Source: Pandoraea sp. (lineage in GTDB: Bacteria; Pseudomonadota; Gammaproteobacteria; Burkholderiales; Burkholderiaceae). From it: a DNA stretch of 33,751 nucleotides. The stretch spans positions 1 through 33,751 of the forward strand of contig JARLJF010000037.1 of NCBI GenBank assembly GCA_031291335.1, read 5' to 3'. The translations under genes and the position numbers were made by a program. Below, one piece after another: positions 1 through 7,042 of the stretch (positions are counted from its first letter, which is position 1; the number at the start of each line of letters is the position of its first letter). The notes beneath the pieces are model-generated. The model ran no database searches. It was not told the DNA's origin and worked only from the letters and a program-made list of their open reading frames with translations.

Positions 1-404
1 CCACGCGCGGGCATGGCACCTTTGCCGGCGAGCGCGATCTTGAGCATCTCGTCGTAGCCCTGAGCAATACGGGGTGCCCAGTCGGCGGAGCCGACTTTGG
101 GTGCACCGGCGGTACCTGCCGCGTGGCAGGCGGCGCAGACGGCCTTATAGAGTTGTTCGCCGGTCTGGTAGACGCGCGGCGCATTGGCATCCTTGACTTC
201 GACCGTGGCCACGGGCGCGATGCGCTCGGCGATGGCCTTTTCGGTCATGGCGGAACTGCCGGCGCCGGTCAGGGCATTGTTGCCCACATAGTTGACCAGC
301 AAGACGATGATGACGATCGGAACGAGAAAACCGGCAATGACTGCGGCGATGAGTTGCTTGGGTGTTTTGATCAGGGACTCATGCTCGTTATGTGCTTCAC
401 TCAT
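1..404 (-). CDS. c-type cytochrome, cytochrome c5-like (3' end outside window)
   Basis: Reading the minus strand from the ATG at 404-402 gives an open frame that runs off the left edge, so about 134 residues are visible and the C-terminus is missing. A GAGAGAT ribosome site lies about 5 nt upstream of the ATG. The N-terminus is hydrophilic (MSEAHNEHES), followed by one membrane segment at about residues 20-38 (AAVIAGFLVPIVIIVLLVNY), which anchors the protein with its heme domain in the periplasm. A single CxxCH heme-binding motif (CAACH) sits near residue 94, and the following AAGTAGAPKVG and AGKGAMPARG segments match cytochrome c5-type electron carriers. The final visible methionine (GAMP) is a plausible axial heme ligand. 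Family knowledge suggests electron transfer to a terminal oxidase or reductase; the partner cannot be told from this window. Confidence 0.85.
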   Translation of the reverse strand, partial: MSEAHNEHESLIKTPKQLIAAVIAGFLVPIVIIVLLVNYVGNNALTGAGSSAMTEKAIAERIAPVATVEVKDANAPRVYQTGEQLYKAVCAACHAAGTAGAPKVGSADWAPRIAQGYDEMLKIALAGKGAMPAR

Positions 405-783
405 GCGGGATCTCTCAATAGTTTTTGTGGAAACCGAGTGCGTCGCACTGGATAGCTGGCACCATCCAGTCAAAATAACGAGCCATTGTAGCAACAAACC
501 CTCGGCCGATGACACGCCAAGGCAGTGCGCAGACGCCGCAAAAGTCCCGTATTTTCCCTAACTTACGCGAAAGCCAAAGCCATGTTCCGCGTGCTTCGTG
601 CGCAAACTACGGGGGCGTTGCAACCACAGTAAATCCGCGCGTGCGGGGCGCCCGGCAGAGAATTGCCGCATTGTGGGGCTTGGTAATGCACGGGGCATGG
701 ACGGCGCGCGGCAAAACCGCTATGCTTCTACCTCTTTGCCTGCCGGCAGCGCGTTCGCGCCTTCTCCACCGGTGGTCAGCATA
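405..783. other. Intergenic region between cytochrome gene and tRNA-Arg
   Basis: No convincing gene is visible in these 379 bases. Short open frames exist on the plus strand, but they lack ribosome sites and recognisable protein character. The region should contain the divergent promoters of the minus-strand cytochrome gene and the plus-strand tRNA. Only a candidate tRNA promoter (698-726) could be picked out. Confidence 0.5.
698..726 (+). promoter_or_regulatory. Candidate sigma70 promoter for tRNA-Arg
   Basis: A TGGACG hexamer (698-703) and a TATGCT hexamer (721-726) are separated by exactly 17 nt. Each matches 4 of 6 consensus positions. The predicted transcript would start about 50 nt before the tRNA. 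Similar partial matches arise by chance, so this is only a candidate. Confidence 0.3.
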
Positions 784-859
784 GCGCCCGTAGCTCAGGG
801 GATAGAGTATCGGCCTCCGAAGCCGAGGGTCACTGGTTCGATTCCAGTCGGGCGCACCA
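784..859 (+). tRNA. tRNA-Arg (anticodon CCG)
   Basis: A complete 76-nt cloverleaf can be folded by eye. The acceptor stem GCGCCCG (784-790) pairs with CGGGCGC (849-855). The anticodon stem TCGGC/GCCGA (810-814/822-826) encloses the loop CTCCGAA with anticodon CCG at 817-819. The T-arm carries GGTTCGATTCC, the discriminator is A856, and the 3' CCA (857-859) is encoded. CCG reads the arginine codon CGG. The gene stands alone, and no integrase gene or duplicated tRNA 3' end was seen nearby, so it is not an evident integration site. Confidence 0.97.
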
Positions 860-906
860 CATTGCCGTTTCAGTCAGAGTCAGCCCGCCCGCGTCACGCC
901 GTTCGT

Positions 907-1440
907 TCAAAACACCACCAACCGATCGACCAGTTGCGCCATGCGCGAGTTCGACGCCGACCATGATTCGATCGTCGACGATCTGCCGTCGAAGTACACC
1001 GTATTCATGACCGCGCCGTTCTGGCTGAGCGTGAGTGTGGCGTAGGCGAGGTATTCACTCGGCGCACTGCCCCACAAGGAATTGCGCCATGCGCGTCGCA
1101 CCGTGTAATTGAGGACGACGCAGCCCGTCGGCCAGGTGCCCGGACTGTAAATCGTGCTCACGATGCCATACGCCCGCAGCCGCCCCTGAATTGCCGGCAG
1201 CAGATCGGAGATGCCGTCTGGCGCCAGTTCGATGCACAAGTTGCGCGAGAGCAGTTCCGGTGCGGGAGGCTCCGTCGGCGGCGCAACCGACGGCAACTGG
1301 TCTGACAGCATCACGCCGGTCGTCACCACACTGGAGGCCACCTGTGCGGCGATCACCGGCACCGGCGTTGCGAAAAGGCACCCGCCCAGAGTCGCACTGG
1401 CCGCTGCGGCCAGCGCCAGCACCATCGCGAGGCGCTTCAT
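907..1440 (-). CDS. Putative small lipoprotein paired with FlgH-like gene
   Basis: The frame could extend 13 codons further upstream, but the ATG at 1440-1438 gives MKRLAMV followed directly by a lipoprotein signal peptide with lipobox LGGC (lipidated Cys about residue 21). The mature protein has about 157 residues. It contains a Pro-rich linker (PPTEPPAP) and then a compact alpha/beta region in which a short helix (LLPAIQGRLRAYGI) precedes strand-forming stretches (CVVLNYTVRRAW, YLAYATLTLSQNG) and a helical C-terminus (MAQLVDRLVVF). This pattern recalls small proteobacterial lipoproteins of the Sbal_3080 type, but that assignment is weak. Its start overlaps the stop of the FlgH-like gene by one base (TGATG), so the two are almost certainly co-transcribed and translationally coupled. 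It probably sits in the outer membrane with the FlgH-like protein. Function unknown. Confidence 0.8.
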   Translation of the reverse strand: MKRLAMVLALAAAASATLGGCLFATPVPVIAAQVASSVVTTGVMLSDQLPSVAPPTEPPAPELLSRNLCIELAPDGISDLLPAIQGRLRAYGIVSTIYSPGTWPTGCVVLNYTVRRAWRNSLWGSAPSEYLAYATLTLSQNGAVMNTVYFDGRSSTIESWSASNSRMAQLVDRLVVF

Positions 1441-2165
1441 CAGAACGGCGACACGCCAAGCAGAATGCCCTGCAGCCAACCGCCACTGCTGCCGTCGGCG
1501 ATCTGGCCGTCCTCCACCCTGCCCACCTTGGCCTGCCCGACCTTGCTCGACGCCACCACGTTACCCGGTGAAATATCGAACTTGTTGACCACGCCGGTGA
1601 AGCGAAACGTTTCCATATTGCGCCCCTGCATGACCTGCTTCTCCCCGCCAACCACGTAAGCGCCGTTGGGCAGCACCTCCACGATCGCCACGGCAATCGT
1701 GCCGGTCAGCGCCGTGGTCGAGCTGTTCGTGCCGTTCCCCTTGAAGCTGCTCGCCGACTGGCCGATGTTGAACCAGCGCTCCAGCACCGAATCGGTCGCG
1801 TCGGGCTTGGCGCTCTTGGAAGTGACGCTGGCGTTGCGCGAGACGTCGCTCTGCGACTTGTTGCTGCCCGAGGAGTTTTCCGAGACGGCAACCGTGAGCA
1901 GATCGCCAATGCGATGCGCGACCGGCGTTTCGAACCAGTTGGTGGCGGTGGTCGGCTGGTAGATGGACCCCGCCGTCTGTACGTTGGCCACGCGCGGCAT
2001 GGGCATCACGGCCATCGGCGTCGCCGCCACCGTCGCCGGACTCGAGCAGGCGCTCAACAGCGCACTCGTGGTCGCCAGCAATGCGACCGTGCCCACTCCC
2101 GTCCCCATCCCTATCCCAATAAGGCCACGCGCCGCAGCGCGCTGTAGCATCGACAGCTTCGACAT
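1440..2165 (-). CDS. FlgH-like (flagellar L-ring family) lipoprotein, diverged
   Basis: The product of 241 residues is near the usual FlgH size. Its long signal sequence ends in lipobox LLSAC (Cys about residue 40). FlgH hallmarks follow in order: GSIYQ, HRIGDLLTVAVSE, a Ser/Asn-rich stretch, VEVLPNGAYVVGGEKQV, then FRFTGVVNKFDISPGN and a C-terminus GWLQGILLGVSPF. In FlgH the protein forms the outer-membrane bushing around the flagellar rod. The ATG at 2165 is preferred to an upstream TTG at 2216, which would only add residues before the signal peptide. The ribosome site is weak. The gene is not beside flgG or flgI as canonical flgH is; it lies in a two-gene unit with a small lipoprotein and is divergent from a baeS-like kinase. 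It may be a paralogue with another outer-membrane role, or a relocated flgH. Confidence 0.85.
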   Translation of the reverse strand: MSKLSMLQRAAARGLIGIGMGTGVGTVALLATTSALLSACSSPATVAATPMAVMPMPRVANVQTAGSIYQPTTATNWFETPVAHRIGDLLTVAVSENSSGSNKSQSDVSRNASVTSKSAKPDATDSVLERWFNIGQSASSFKGNGTNSSTTALTGTIAVAIVEVLPNGAYVVGGEKQVMQGRNMETFRFTGVVNKFDISPGNVVASSKVGQAKVGRVEDGQIADGSSGGWLQGILLGVSPF

Positions 2166-2457
2166 GGTGAGGCGCCCCCGCGCCGGTCCCGGATGCCGTA
2201 TCCGGTGTTGTTCCAAAAGTGTGAGCGGTTAGCAAATCGCGAAGACGGCACGGCGGCCAGCTTCGTGATGAATAGTAAGAAGTGGGCGTGGAGCCACTAA
2301 GCACAAATAGAGGAAAATTTGTGGAGGCACGGCGCGCGTCGCTCCGAAGCTGAGAAAATGGCACGCCAATGTCGGCAGGGCCCCGCACCGGCCCGCCTTG
2401 GCAGACTCCGAGGCTCCGTGTTTTCCGGCCGTCACCCTTAGCCCAGTTATCCAGCGC

Positions 2458-3567
2458 ATGAACTCTGGCATCACTCGCAAGCTGTTCCTCGCGATCTTCG
2501 CGACAGGACTGGTCACCATGACGGCAACGACGCTCGTCGTGCGCGCCGCCCTGGCCGGCCACAGTTGGCTGGGCGGCGATAACCTGATGTACCTGACGGT
2601 GCTGGGCGTGGCGCTGCTCGGCGCCGTCGCGCTACGCCTCGCGCAGCGTCTGCTCGTGCCGGTCACGCCGCTGCTGGAGGTCACGCACCGCATGGCGATG
2701 GGCGATTACAGCACTCGGGTACCGACTGTCGGCGCCGACGAACTGGCGCGGCTCGCCGTCGACCTGAACCGGCTGGCCGATACCCTCTCGCGCAACGACC
2801 GCCTGCGGCGCGACCTGCTCGCCGACATCTCGCACGAGTTGCGCACGCCGCTCTCGGTGCTGCGAGGCGAAATCGAAGCGATGGAAGACGGGGTACGCCC
2901 GCTCACGCAGGACGCGCTCGCCTCGCTGCGCGTCGAAGTCTCACTGCTCTCCAAGCTGATCGACGATCTCTACGAACTGTCGCTCTCGGACGTCGGTGCG
3001 CTCACTTACGAGTTCGCGCCGGTCGACATCACCGAACGGGTGGCGACGTCGGTGGCCGCGTTCGGCGACTGGTTCGACGCGAAGGGCATCTCGCTGAACA
3101 TCCATCTTCCCGACGACGCGATCTTCGTCAACGGCGATCTGCACCGTCTCACACAACTGCTCGGCAACCTGTTCGAGAATTCGTTGCGTTATACCGACGG
3201 TGGCGGCGCGGTACGCGTCTACCTGTCGTCGACGGACACCCAATTGCGTCTGGAAATTGAAGACTCGGCCCCGGGCGTGCCGGACGACGCGCTGCCGCGC
3301 CTGTTCGAGCGCCTGTTCCGGGTAGAAGCCTCACGCAGCCGGCGCAGCGGCGGCGCCGGTCTGGGGCTCGCATTATGCAAACACATTGTGGAAGCGCACA
3401 GCGGTCAGATCATCGCGCGGCACTCCCCACTGGGCGGTCTGGCACTGACGATCACGCTGCCCCGCCAACGCGCCACGTCCGGCAGCGCGATCGGCCTGTG
3501 TGCCATGTCGTCCTGCGGGGCGAGCGGAGCCGGCTTCTCCACCCAAGCCCTGACGACCCTGTGTTGA
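2458..3567 (+). CDS. baeS: BaeS-like sensor histidine kinase with minimal periplasmic loop
   Basis: The product has 369 residues. The start ITRKLFLAIFAT and the kinase region closely resemble E. coli BaeS, the envelope-stress kinase. In order: TM1 (about 8-31), a loop of only about 10 residues, TM2 (about 43-65), a HAMP region (RLLVPVTPLLEVTHRM to DELARLAVDLNRLADTL), the H-box ISHELRTPLSVL with phospho-accepting His about residue 126, N-box LFENSLRY, DSAPGVP (G1) and GGAGLGLAL (G2). BaeS normally carries a periplasmic domain of about 130 residues between the TMs; it is absent here without frame disruption. A tail of about 35 residues with three Cys follows the usual end. The ATG at 2458 is chosen because it begins directly before the conserved TM1. 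The partner regulator starts 11 bases after the stop. Confidence 0.9.
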   Translation: MNSGITRKLFLAIFATGLVTMTATTLVVRAALAGHSWLGGDNLMYLTVLGVALLGAVALRLAQRLLVPVTPLLEVTHRMAMGDYSTRVPTVGADELARLAVDLNRLADTLSRNDRLRRDLLADISHELRTPLSVLRGEIEAMEDGVRPLTQDALASLRVEVSLLSKLIDDLYELSLSDVGALTYEFAPVDITERVATSVAAFGDWFDAKGISLNIHLPDDAIFVNGDLHRLTQLLGNLFENSLRYTDGGGAVRVYLSSTDTQLRLEIEDSAPGVPDDALPRLFERLFRVEASRSRRSGGAGLGLALCKHIVEAHSGQIIARHSPLGGLALTITLPRQRATSGSAIGLCAMSSCGASGAGFSTQALTTLC

Positions 3568-3578
3568 GCCTGTCTCCC

Positions 3579-4487
3579 ATGCATCTGAATTCGCCGACCG
3601 CTTCGCATTCGCCGACCTCTTCACAGAGCGCCTCAACGAGCGCTTCAATGAGTCCCCCGCCGCCTACCGCCCTGCGCTCACCGACCGACGCGATGACACT
3701 CGCCGACACCGCCCCGATTCTGATCGTTGAAGACGAGCCCAAGCTCGCCGCGTTGCTCGCGGAGTACCTGCGCGTGGCCGGCATGCCGTGCCGCATCGTC
3801 TCGGACGGACGCGATGTGCTTCCCGCCGTGCGCGCGACCGAACCGCGCTTGCTGCTGCTCGATCTGATGCTCCCCGGAATGGACGGTCTCGAAGTCTGCC
3901 GCGCCGTGCGCGAAGTCTCCGAAGTGCCGATCGTGATGCTCACGGCCCGTGCGGCGGAGACCGACCGGCTGCTCGGTCTCGAACTCGGTGCCGACGATTA
4001 CATCTGCAAGCCCTTTAGTCCACGTGAAGTCGTGGCGCGCGTGAAGGCAATCTTGCGCCGCGTTCGTGGCGCGAGCGTTGGGTCGTCCAACGGCGCCCCC
4101 GCCGCGACCGTGGCCCCGCAATCCCCCGCACTCGTCATCGACGCCGTCCGTCATCACGCGCGGCTCGATGGACATGAACTGCCGCTCACGCCAGTTGAAT
4201 TGCGCTTGCTCGCCACGCTGGCCAGTCATCCCGACAAGACATTCCCCCGCGCACATCTGCTCGACCGGATGTACGACGATCACCGCGTGGTCGCCGACCG
4301 CACCGTCGACAGCCATATCAAGAACCTGCGTCGAAAGTTGCAGGCGATCCGGCCCGACGAGGAAATCGTGCGCTCGATCTACGGCGTGGGCTACCGGCTG
4401 GAGCTGCGCACCGACCGGCCCGGGGCCCTGGCGGCGCGACACGGCGTCGCGGCTATCGACAATCCGGCAGGGGCGGTGCCAGAATAG
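3579..4487 (+). CDS. baeR: BaeR-like response regulator (OmpR family)
   Basis: The receiver domain begins at ILIVEDEPKL, with the phospho-acceptor Asp in LLLLDLMLPG, a conserved Thr in VMLTAR and Lys in YICKPFSPREVV. A winged-helix DNA-binding domain follows (LTPVELRLL, then RTVDSHIKNLRRKL and GVGYRLEL). The similarity to E. coli BaeR runs along the whole protein, including DDYICKPFSPREVVARVK. BaeR controls envelope-stress and drug-efflux genes in E. coli; targets here are unknown. The start is uncertain. The ATG at 3579 adds about 45 residues rich in Ser, Thr and Pro before the receiver domain, while ATGs at 3648 and 3693 are also in frame; none has a good ribosome site. It lies 11 bases after the kinase gene, so the two form an operon. 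Confidence 0.9.
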   Translation: MHLNSPTASHSPTSSQSASTSASMSPPPPTALRSPTDAMTLADTAPILIVEDEPKLAALLAEYLRVAGMPCRIVSDGRDVLPAVRATEPRLLLLDLMLPGMDGLEVCRAVREVSEVPIVMLTARAAETDRLLGLELGADDYICKPFSPREVVARVKAILRRVRGASVGSSNGAPAATVAPQSPALVIDAVRHHARLDGHELPLTPVELRLLATLASHPDKTFPRAHLLDRMYDDHRVVADRTVDSHIKNLRRKLQAIRPDEEIVRSIYGVGYRLELRTDRPGALAARHGVAAIDNPAGAVPE

Positions 4488-4528
4488 GCGAACCCGCGCC
4501 ACGGCGGGGCCCATTGAGGAGATTGACG

Positions 4529-5026
4529 ATGCCACGCCGCACCGCCACGCTGTCCCCGATGTCTGCTTCACCCGAGTCACCCGGTGCATTCGCGCCACAC
4601 GCCGTCACCGCCACCTCCGGCCTCACGTCCTCGATGCTTGGCACTCCCGAGCGTGAACGAGGACACACCCACATCAAACGCTTGCTGCAAGCGGCCACGG
4701 CCACCGCGCTGTTCGGTCTCAGCGGCTTCGCGTTCGCACAGACCCCCGTGTGTTTCGATAGCGTCGGCCGCCCCCTGCCCCCCGAGCAGTGCTCGCAAGC
4801 CGCACGCGATCAGGCCGTCGAACAATCGGCTGCCTCCGGCGCAGGATCCCCGTCCCTACGCGACGAATGCCGCGCGCTGGCCGACAAAATCGCCAACACC
4901 CCCGACAAACCCGTTTACACGCGCGACCGGCGAGTCGATTCTCCCGCCGGCGATCGTGTCGACATTCCTACACGCACCAACCCACGCAAAGCGCTCAAGG
5001 AAGAATACGTGCGCAAGTGCTCGTAG
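4529..5026 (+). CDS. Small exported protein of unknown function
   Basis: From the ATG at 4529, which has a strong ribosome site (GAGGAG, 4516-4521), the product is 165 residues. A textbook signal-peptide core begins only at about residue 50 (IKRLLQAATATALFGLSGFA) and ends FAFA before QTPVCFDS, so about 50 residues precede it, which is unusual. The mature part is about 95 residues with three Cys (VCFDS, EQCSQAA, DECRALAD) and a fourth at the C-terminus (RKCS). It is polar and has no further membrane segment, so it is probably periplasmic and may have disulfides. An in-frame ATC at 4673, nine bases after a GAGGA, would start exactly at the signal peptide. The gene follows baeR by 41 bases and may belong to the same transcript. 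I do not recognise the family. Confidence 0.65.
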   Translation: MPRRTATLSPMSASPESPGAFAPHAVTATSGLTSSMLGTPERERGHTHIKRLLQAATATALFGLSGFAFAQTPVCFDSVGRPLPPEQCSQAARDQAVEQSAASGAGSPSLRDECRALADKIANTPDKPVYTRDRRVDSPAGDRVDIPTRTNPRKALKEEYVRKCS

Positions 5027-5088
5027 GCGGACGCCTACAAGTTGGCCGAAGATAGGCGCACGTTAGCGGAACTTGTTGCGTCATTTTC

Positions 5089-5116
5089 TTGACAATATCA
5101 ACAGAGACCGCATAAT
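5089..5116 (+). promoter_or_regulatory. Strong sigma70 promoter of the SYLF lipoprotein gene
   Basis: A perfect -35 hexamer TTGACA (5089-5094) is followed after 16 nt by CATAAT (5111-5116), which matches 5 of 6 -10 positions. It is the best sigma70 match seen in the window. Transcription would start near 5123. Confidence 0.7.
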
Positions 5117-5345
5117 CAGCGTCATGCCGACGCCCTGCGGGCCACGATCGCGACATCGCGAAACGGACTCTCGGACGCCGCGCGCTGATCGATGAAAGTT
5201 TCCGTCGGATGCCGAATCATCGATCTCATCACCCGCTTCAATGCCGAGGCGTCACGTCTTGCACGGGACGCTTCACCGGCCTGACGTTCTATCCGCATCC
5301 ATGCCGTGCGCTTCGCGTCCGGCACACGCTACCTGGAGGGAGAAA
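5117..5345 (+). other. Long untranslated leader upstream of SYLF lipoprotein gene
   Basis: About 220 nt separate the predicted transcript start from the ATG at 5346. No plausible gene lies here: the minus-strand frame at 5122-5325 lacks protein character and a start signal. I recognise no riboswitch family. The length leaves room for a regulatory structure or small-RNA target. Confidence 0.4.
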
Positions 5346-5948
5346 ATGCAAAAACGCGAATTCCTGATGAAAACTTCCGTCGCTGTTGCCGCCGCCGCGT
5401 TCGCGCTCGCCGGCTGCACCACGACCACGCCGTCGCAGGCCGACAAGAGCGACAACTCGGCTGGCGCCAATACCAACAAGCGTCGTGAGATCGATGCCTC
5501 CGTGAACGGCGCGCTCGACAAGATGTATGCGTCCGTAAAAGGCTCGCGCGAGCTGGTGAGCAAGGCGCGCGGCGTGCTCGTGTTCCCGTCGGTGCTGCAA
5601 GCCGGTTTCGTCGTAGGCGGCGAATACGGCGAAGGGGCACTGCGCGTGGGCGGTACCACGCAGGGCTATTACAACACCGTGACGGCATCGTTCGGTCTGC
5701 AGATCGGTGCACAGTCGAAGGCTGTCATCTTCCTGTTCATGACGCAGGACGCGCTCGACAAATTCCAGCGCACCGATGGCTGGACGGCCGGCGCCGATGC
5801 TTCGGTCGCCGTGGTCAAGATCGGTGCAAACGGCGCGGTCGACCTGAACACCGCGACCTCACCGGTGGAGGTGGTCGTGATGACCAACGCCGGTCTCATG
5901 GCCAACCTGAATATCGAAGGCACGAAGGTCACCAAGCTCAAAATCTGA
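5346..5948 (+). CDS. SYLF-domain (YSC84/DUF500) lipoprotein, BPSL1445-like
   Basis: The ATG at 5346 follows a strong ribosome site (GGAGGGAG). The product is 200 residues with a lipoprotein signal and lipobox LAGC (Cys about residue 24) followed by TTTTPSQ. The rest is a SYLF domain: ALDKMYASVKGSRELVSKAR, GVLVFPSVLQAGFVVGGEYG, GALRVGGTTQGYYN, then SFGLQIGAQSKAVIFLFMT and a C-terminal strand region. SYLF domains bind lipids. Bacterial lipoproteins of this type, such as the Burkholderia pseudomallei antigen BPSL1445, are envelope proteins of unclear role. It appears monocistronic, with its own promoter (5089-5116) and terminator (6001-6036). The position just downstream of a Bae-like envelope-stress pair suggests, but does not show, that it could be a target. 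Confidence 0.9.
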   Translation: MQKREFLMKTSVAVAAAAFALAGCTTTTPSQADKSDNSAGANTNKRREIDASVNGALDKMYASVKGSRELVSKARGVLVFPSVLQAGFVVGGEYGEGALRVGGTTQGYYNTVTASFGLQIGAQSKAVIFLFMTQDALDKFQRTDGWTAGADASVAVVKIGANGAVDLNTATSPVEVVVMTNAGLMANLNIEGTKVTKLKI

Positions 5949-6000
5949 GGCCCTCGAAACGATGTGACGCCGGGACGCCTCGCGTCCCGTGCCAAAAAAC

Positions 6001-6036
6001 AACGGCGCCACCCTCGATGGGTGGCGCCGTTTCTTT
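6001..6036. terminator. Bidirectional rho-independent terminator
   Basis: A perfect 13-bp stem (AACGGCGCCACCC, 6001-6013, with its complement 6019-6031) encloses the 5-nt loop TCGAT. It is followed on the plus strand by TTCTTT. The sequence before the stem gives a T-run on the minus strand. It lies between the convergent SYLF gene and the ABC permease gene and can serve both. Confidence 0.9.
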
Positions 6037-6080
6037 ATGCCCTGACGACTATCGTTCGACTGACGACTGTCGTGGTGCGC

Positions 6081-6950
6081 TTACTCGTTGGAGAACGCCG
6101 CCGGACGCCACTTGAGCAAACGCTTCTCCAGCGACGTCAGCAGATAGTCCGCCCCCAACGCCACGACCGCCAGCACGATCATCGCGGCGAACACGCCGCT
6201 CGCATTGAAGGCGCCCTGTGCGGTCGAGATCAGCAGACCGATGCCCTGCTTCGAACCGAGAAACTCGCCGACCACGGCGCCCACGAGCGCGAAGCCGAAG
6301 CTCACGTGCAAGCTCGCGAGAATCCACGACAGCGCCGACGGAATCACCACCGACATCGTCACCTGACGGCGCGAGGCCCCCAGAATCTGCGCATTCGCGA
6401 TCATGTAACGGTCGGCTTCACGCACGCCCTGGAAAGCATTCGCGAACACGACGAAGAACACCATCACCACCGCCAGCGCTACCTTCGACGCCATGCCCAG
6501 GCCAAACGCGATCACGAAGATCGAGCCGAGCACCACGCGCGGAATCGAGTTGGCGATCTGAATGTAGAGACTGAAGACATCGGAGAGCAGCTTGTTGCGA
6601 CCGAGTACGATGCCGCAGATCACACCGGCCACGCCGCCGATCAGGAAGCCCAGCACGGTCTCTTCGAGCGTAACGAGCACCTGCGTCCAGAGCGGTCCCT
6701 GCGACGTGCCTTCCACGCACCAGTCATAGATCTGCTGGACGATCAGACTCGGCTGAGAGAAGAAGAACGGATCGATCCAGCCCAGACGCGCCGACACTTC
6801 CCAACCGCCGAGCCCGATCACCAGAATCGCCACGCGCAGGAAAATCACCAGCGCGCGACGTTGTTTGATACGGCGCTGCGCCGCAGCTTCCTCAAGCGCG
6901 AGATCGGCGTCGCCGAATCCTGCCATTACGGCCTGTTCACTCATGTTCAT
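6081..6950 (-). CDS. ABC transporter permease, NitT/TauT (SsuC-like) family
   Basis: The ATG at 6950 is preceded by AGGAGGAGGG on the minus strand, an excellent ribosome site. A longer frame from a TTG at 7046 is rejected because it lacks a comparable signal. The 289-residue inner-membrane protein has a cytoplasmic N-terminus, TM1 at ALVIFLRVAILVIGLGGWEV, and five or so further TMs. The coupling-helix motif of this family is present (READRYMIANAQILGASRRQ, EAA loop), followed by GEFLGSKQGIGLLI near the C-terminus. Such permeases import sulfonates, nitrate, taurine or pyrimidine precursors; the substrate here cannot be assigned. It is the last gene of the operon with the ATPase and binding protein. 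Confidence 0.9.
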   Translation of the reverse strand: MNMSEQAVMAGFGDADLALEEAAAQRRIKQRRALVIFLRVAILVIGLGGWEVSARLGWIDPFFFSQPSLIVQQIYDWCVEGTSQGPLWTQVLVTLEETVLGFLIGGVAGVICGIVLGRNKLLSDVFSLYIQIANSIPRVVLGSIFVIAFGLGMASKVALAVVMVFFVVFANAFQGVREADRYMIANAQILGASRRQVTMSVVIPSALSWILASLHVSFGFALVGAVVGEFLGSKQGIGLLISTAQGAFNASGVFAAMIVLAVVALGADYLLTSLEKRLLKWRPAAFSNE

Positions 6951-7042
6951 GCCCTCCTCCTGACGGCAAAGGCACACGCTGCTGTTCACGGCAACGCGGC
7001 CCGCAAAATCACTGACGCGCCCCCCGACGGGGCCACGCAAAC

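Noticed and set aside
784-859. tRNA-Arg as an integration site for a mobile element
   Set aside because: No integrase gene, no repeated tRNA 3' end and no compositional change were seen next to it.
2355-2372. TGGCACG resembling a sigma54 -24 element upstream of the baeS-like gene
   Set aside because: The -12 GC is missing at the required spacing (TC is found), so it does not form a sigma54 promoter.
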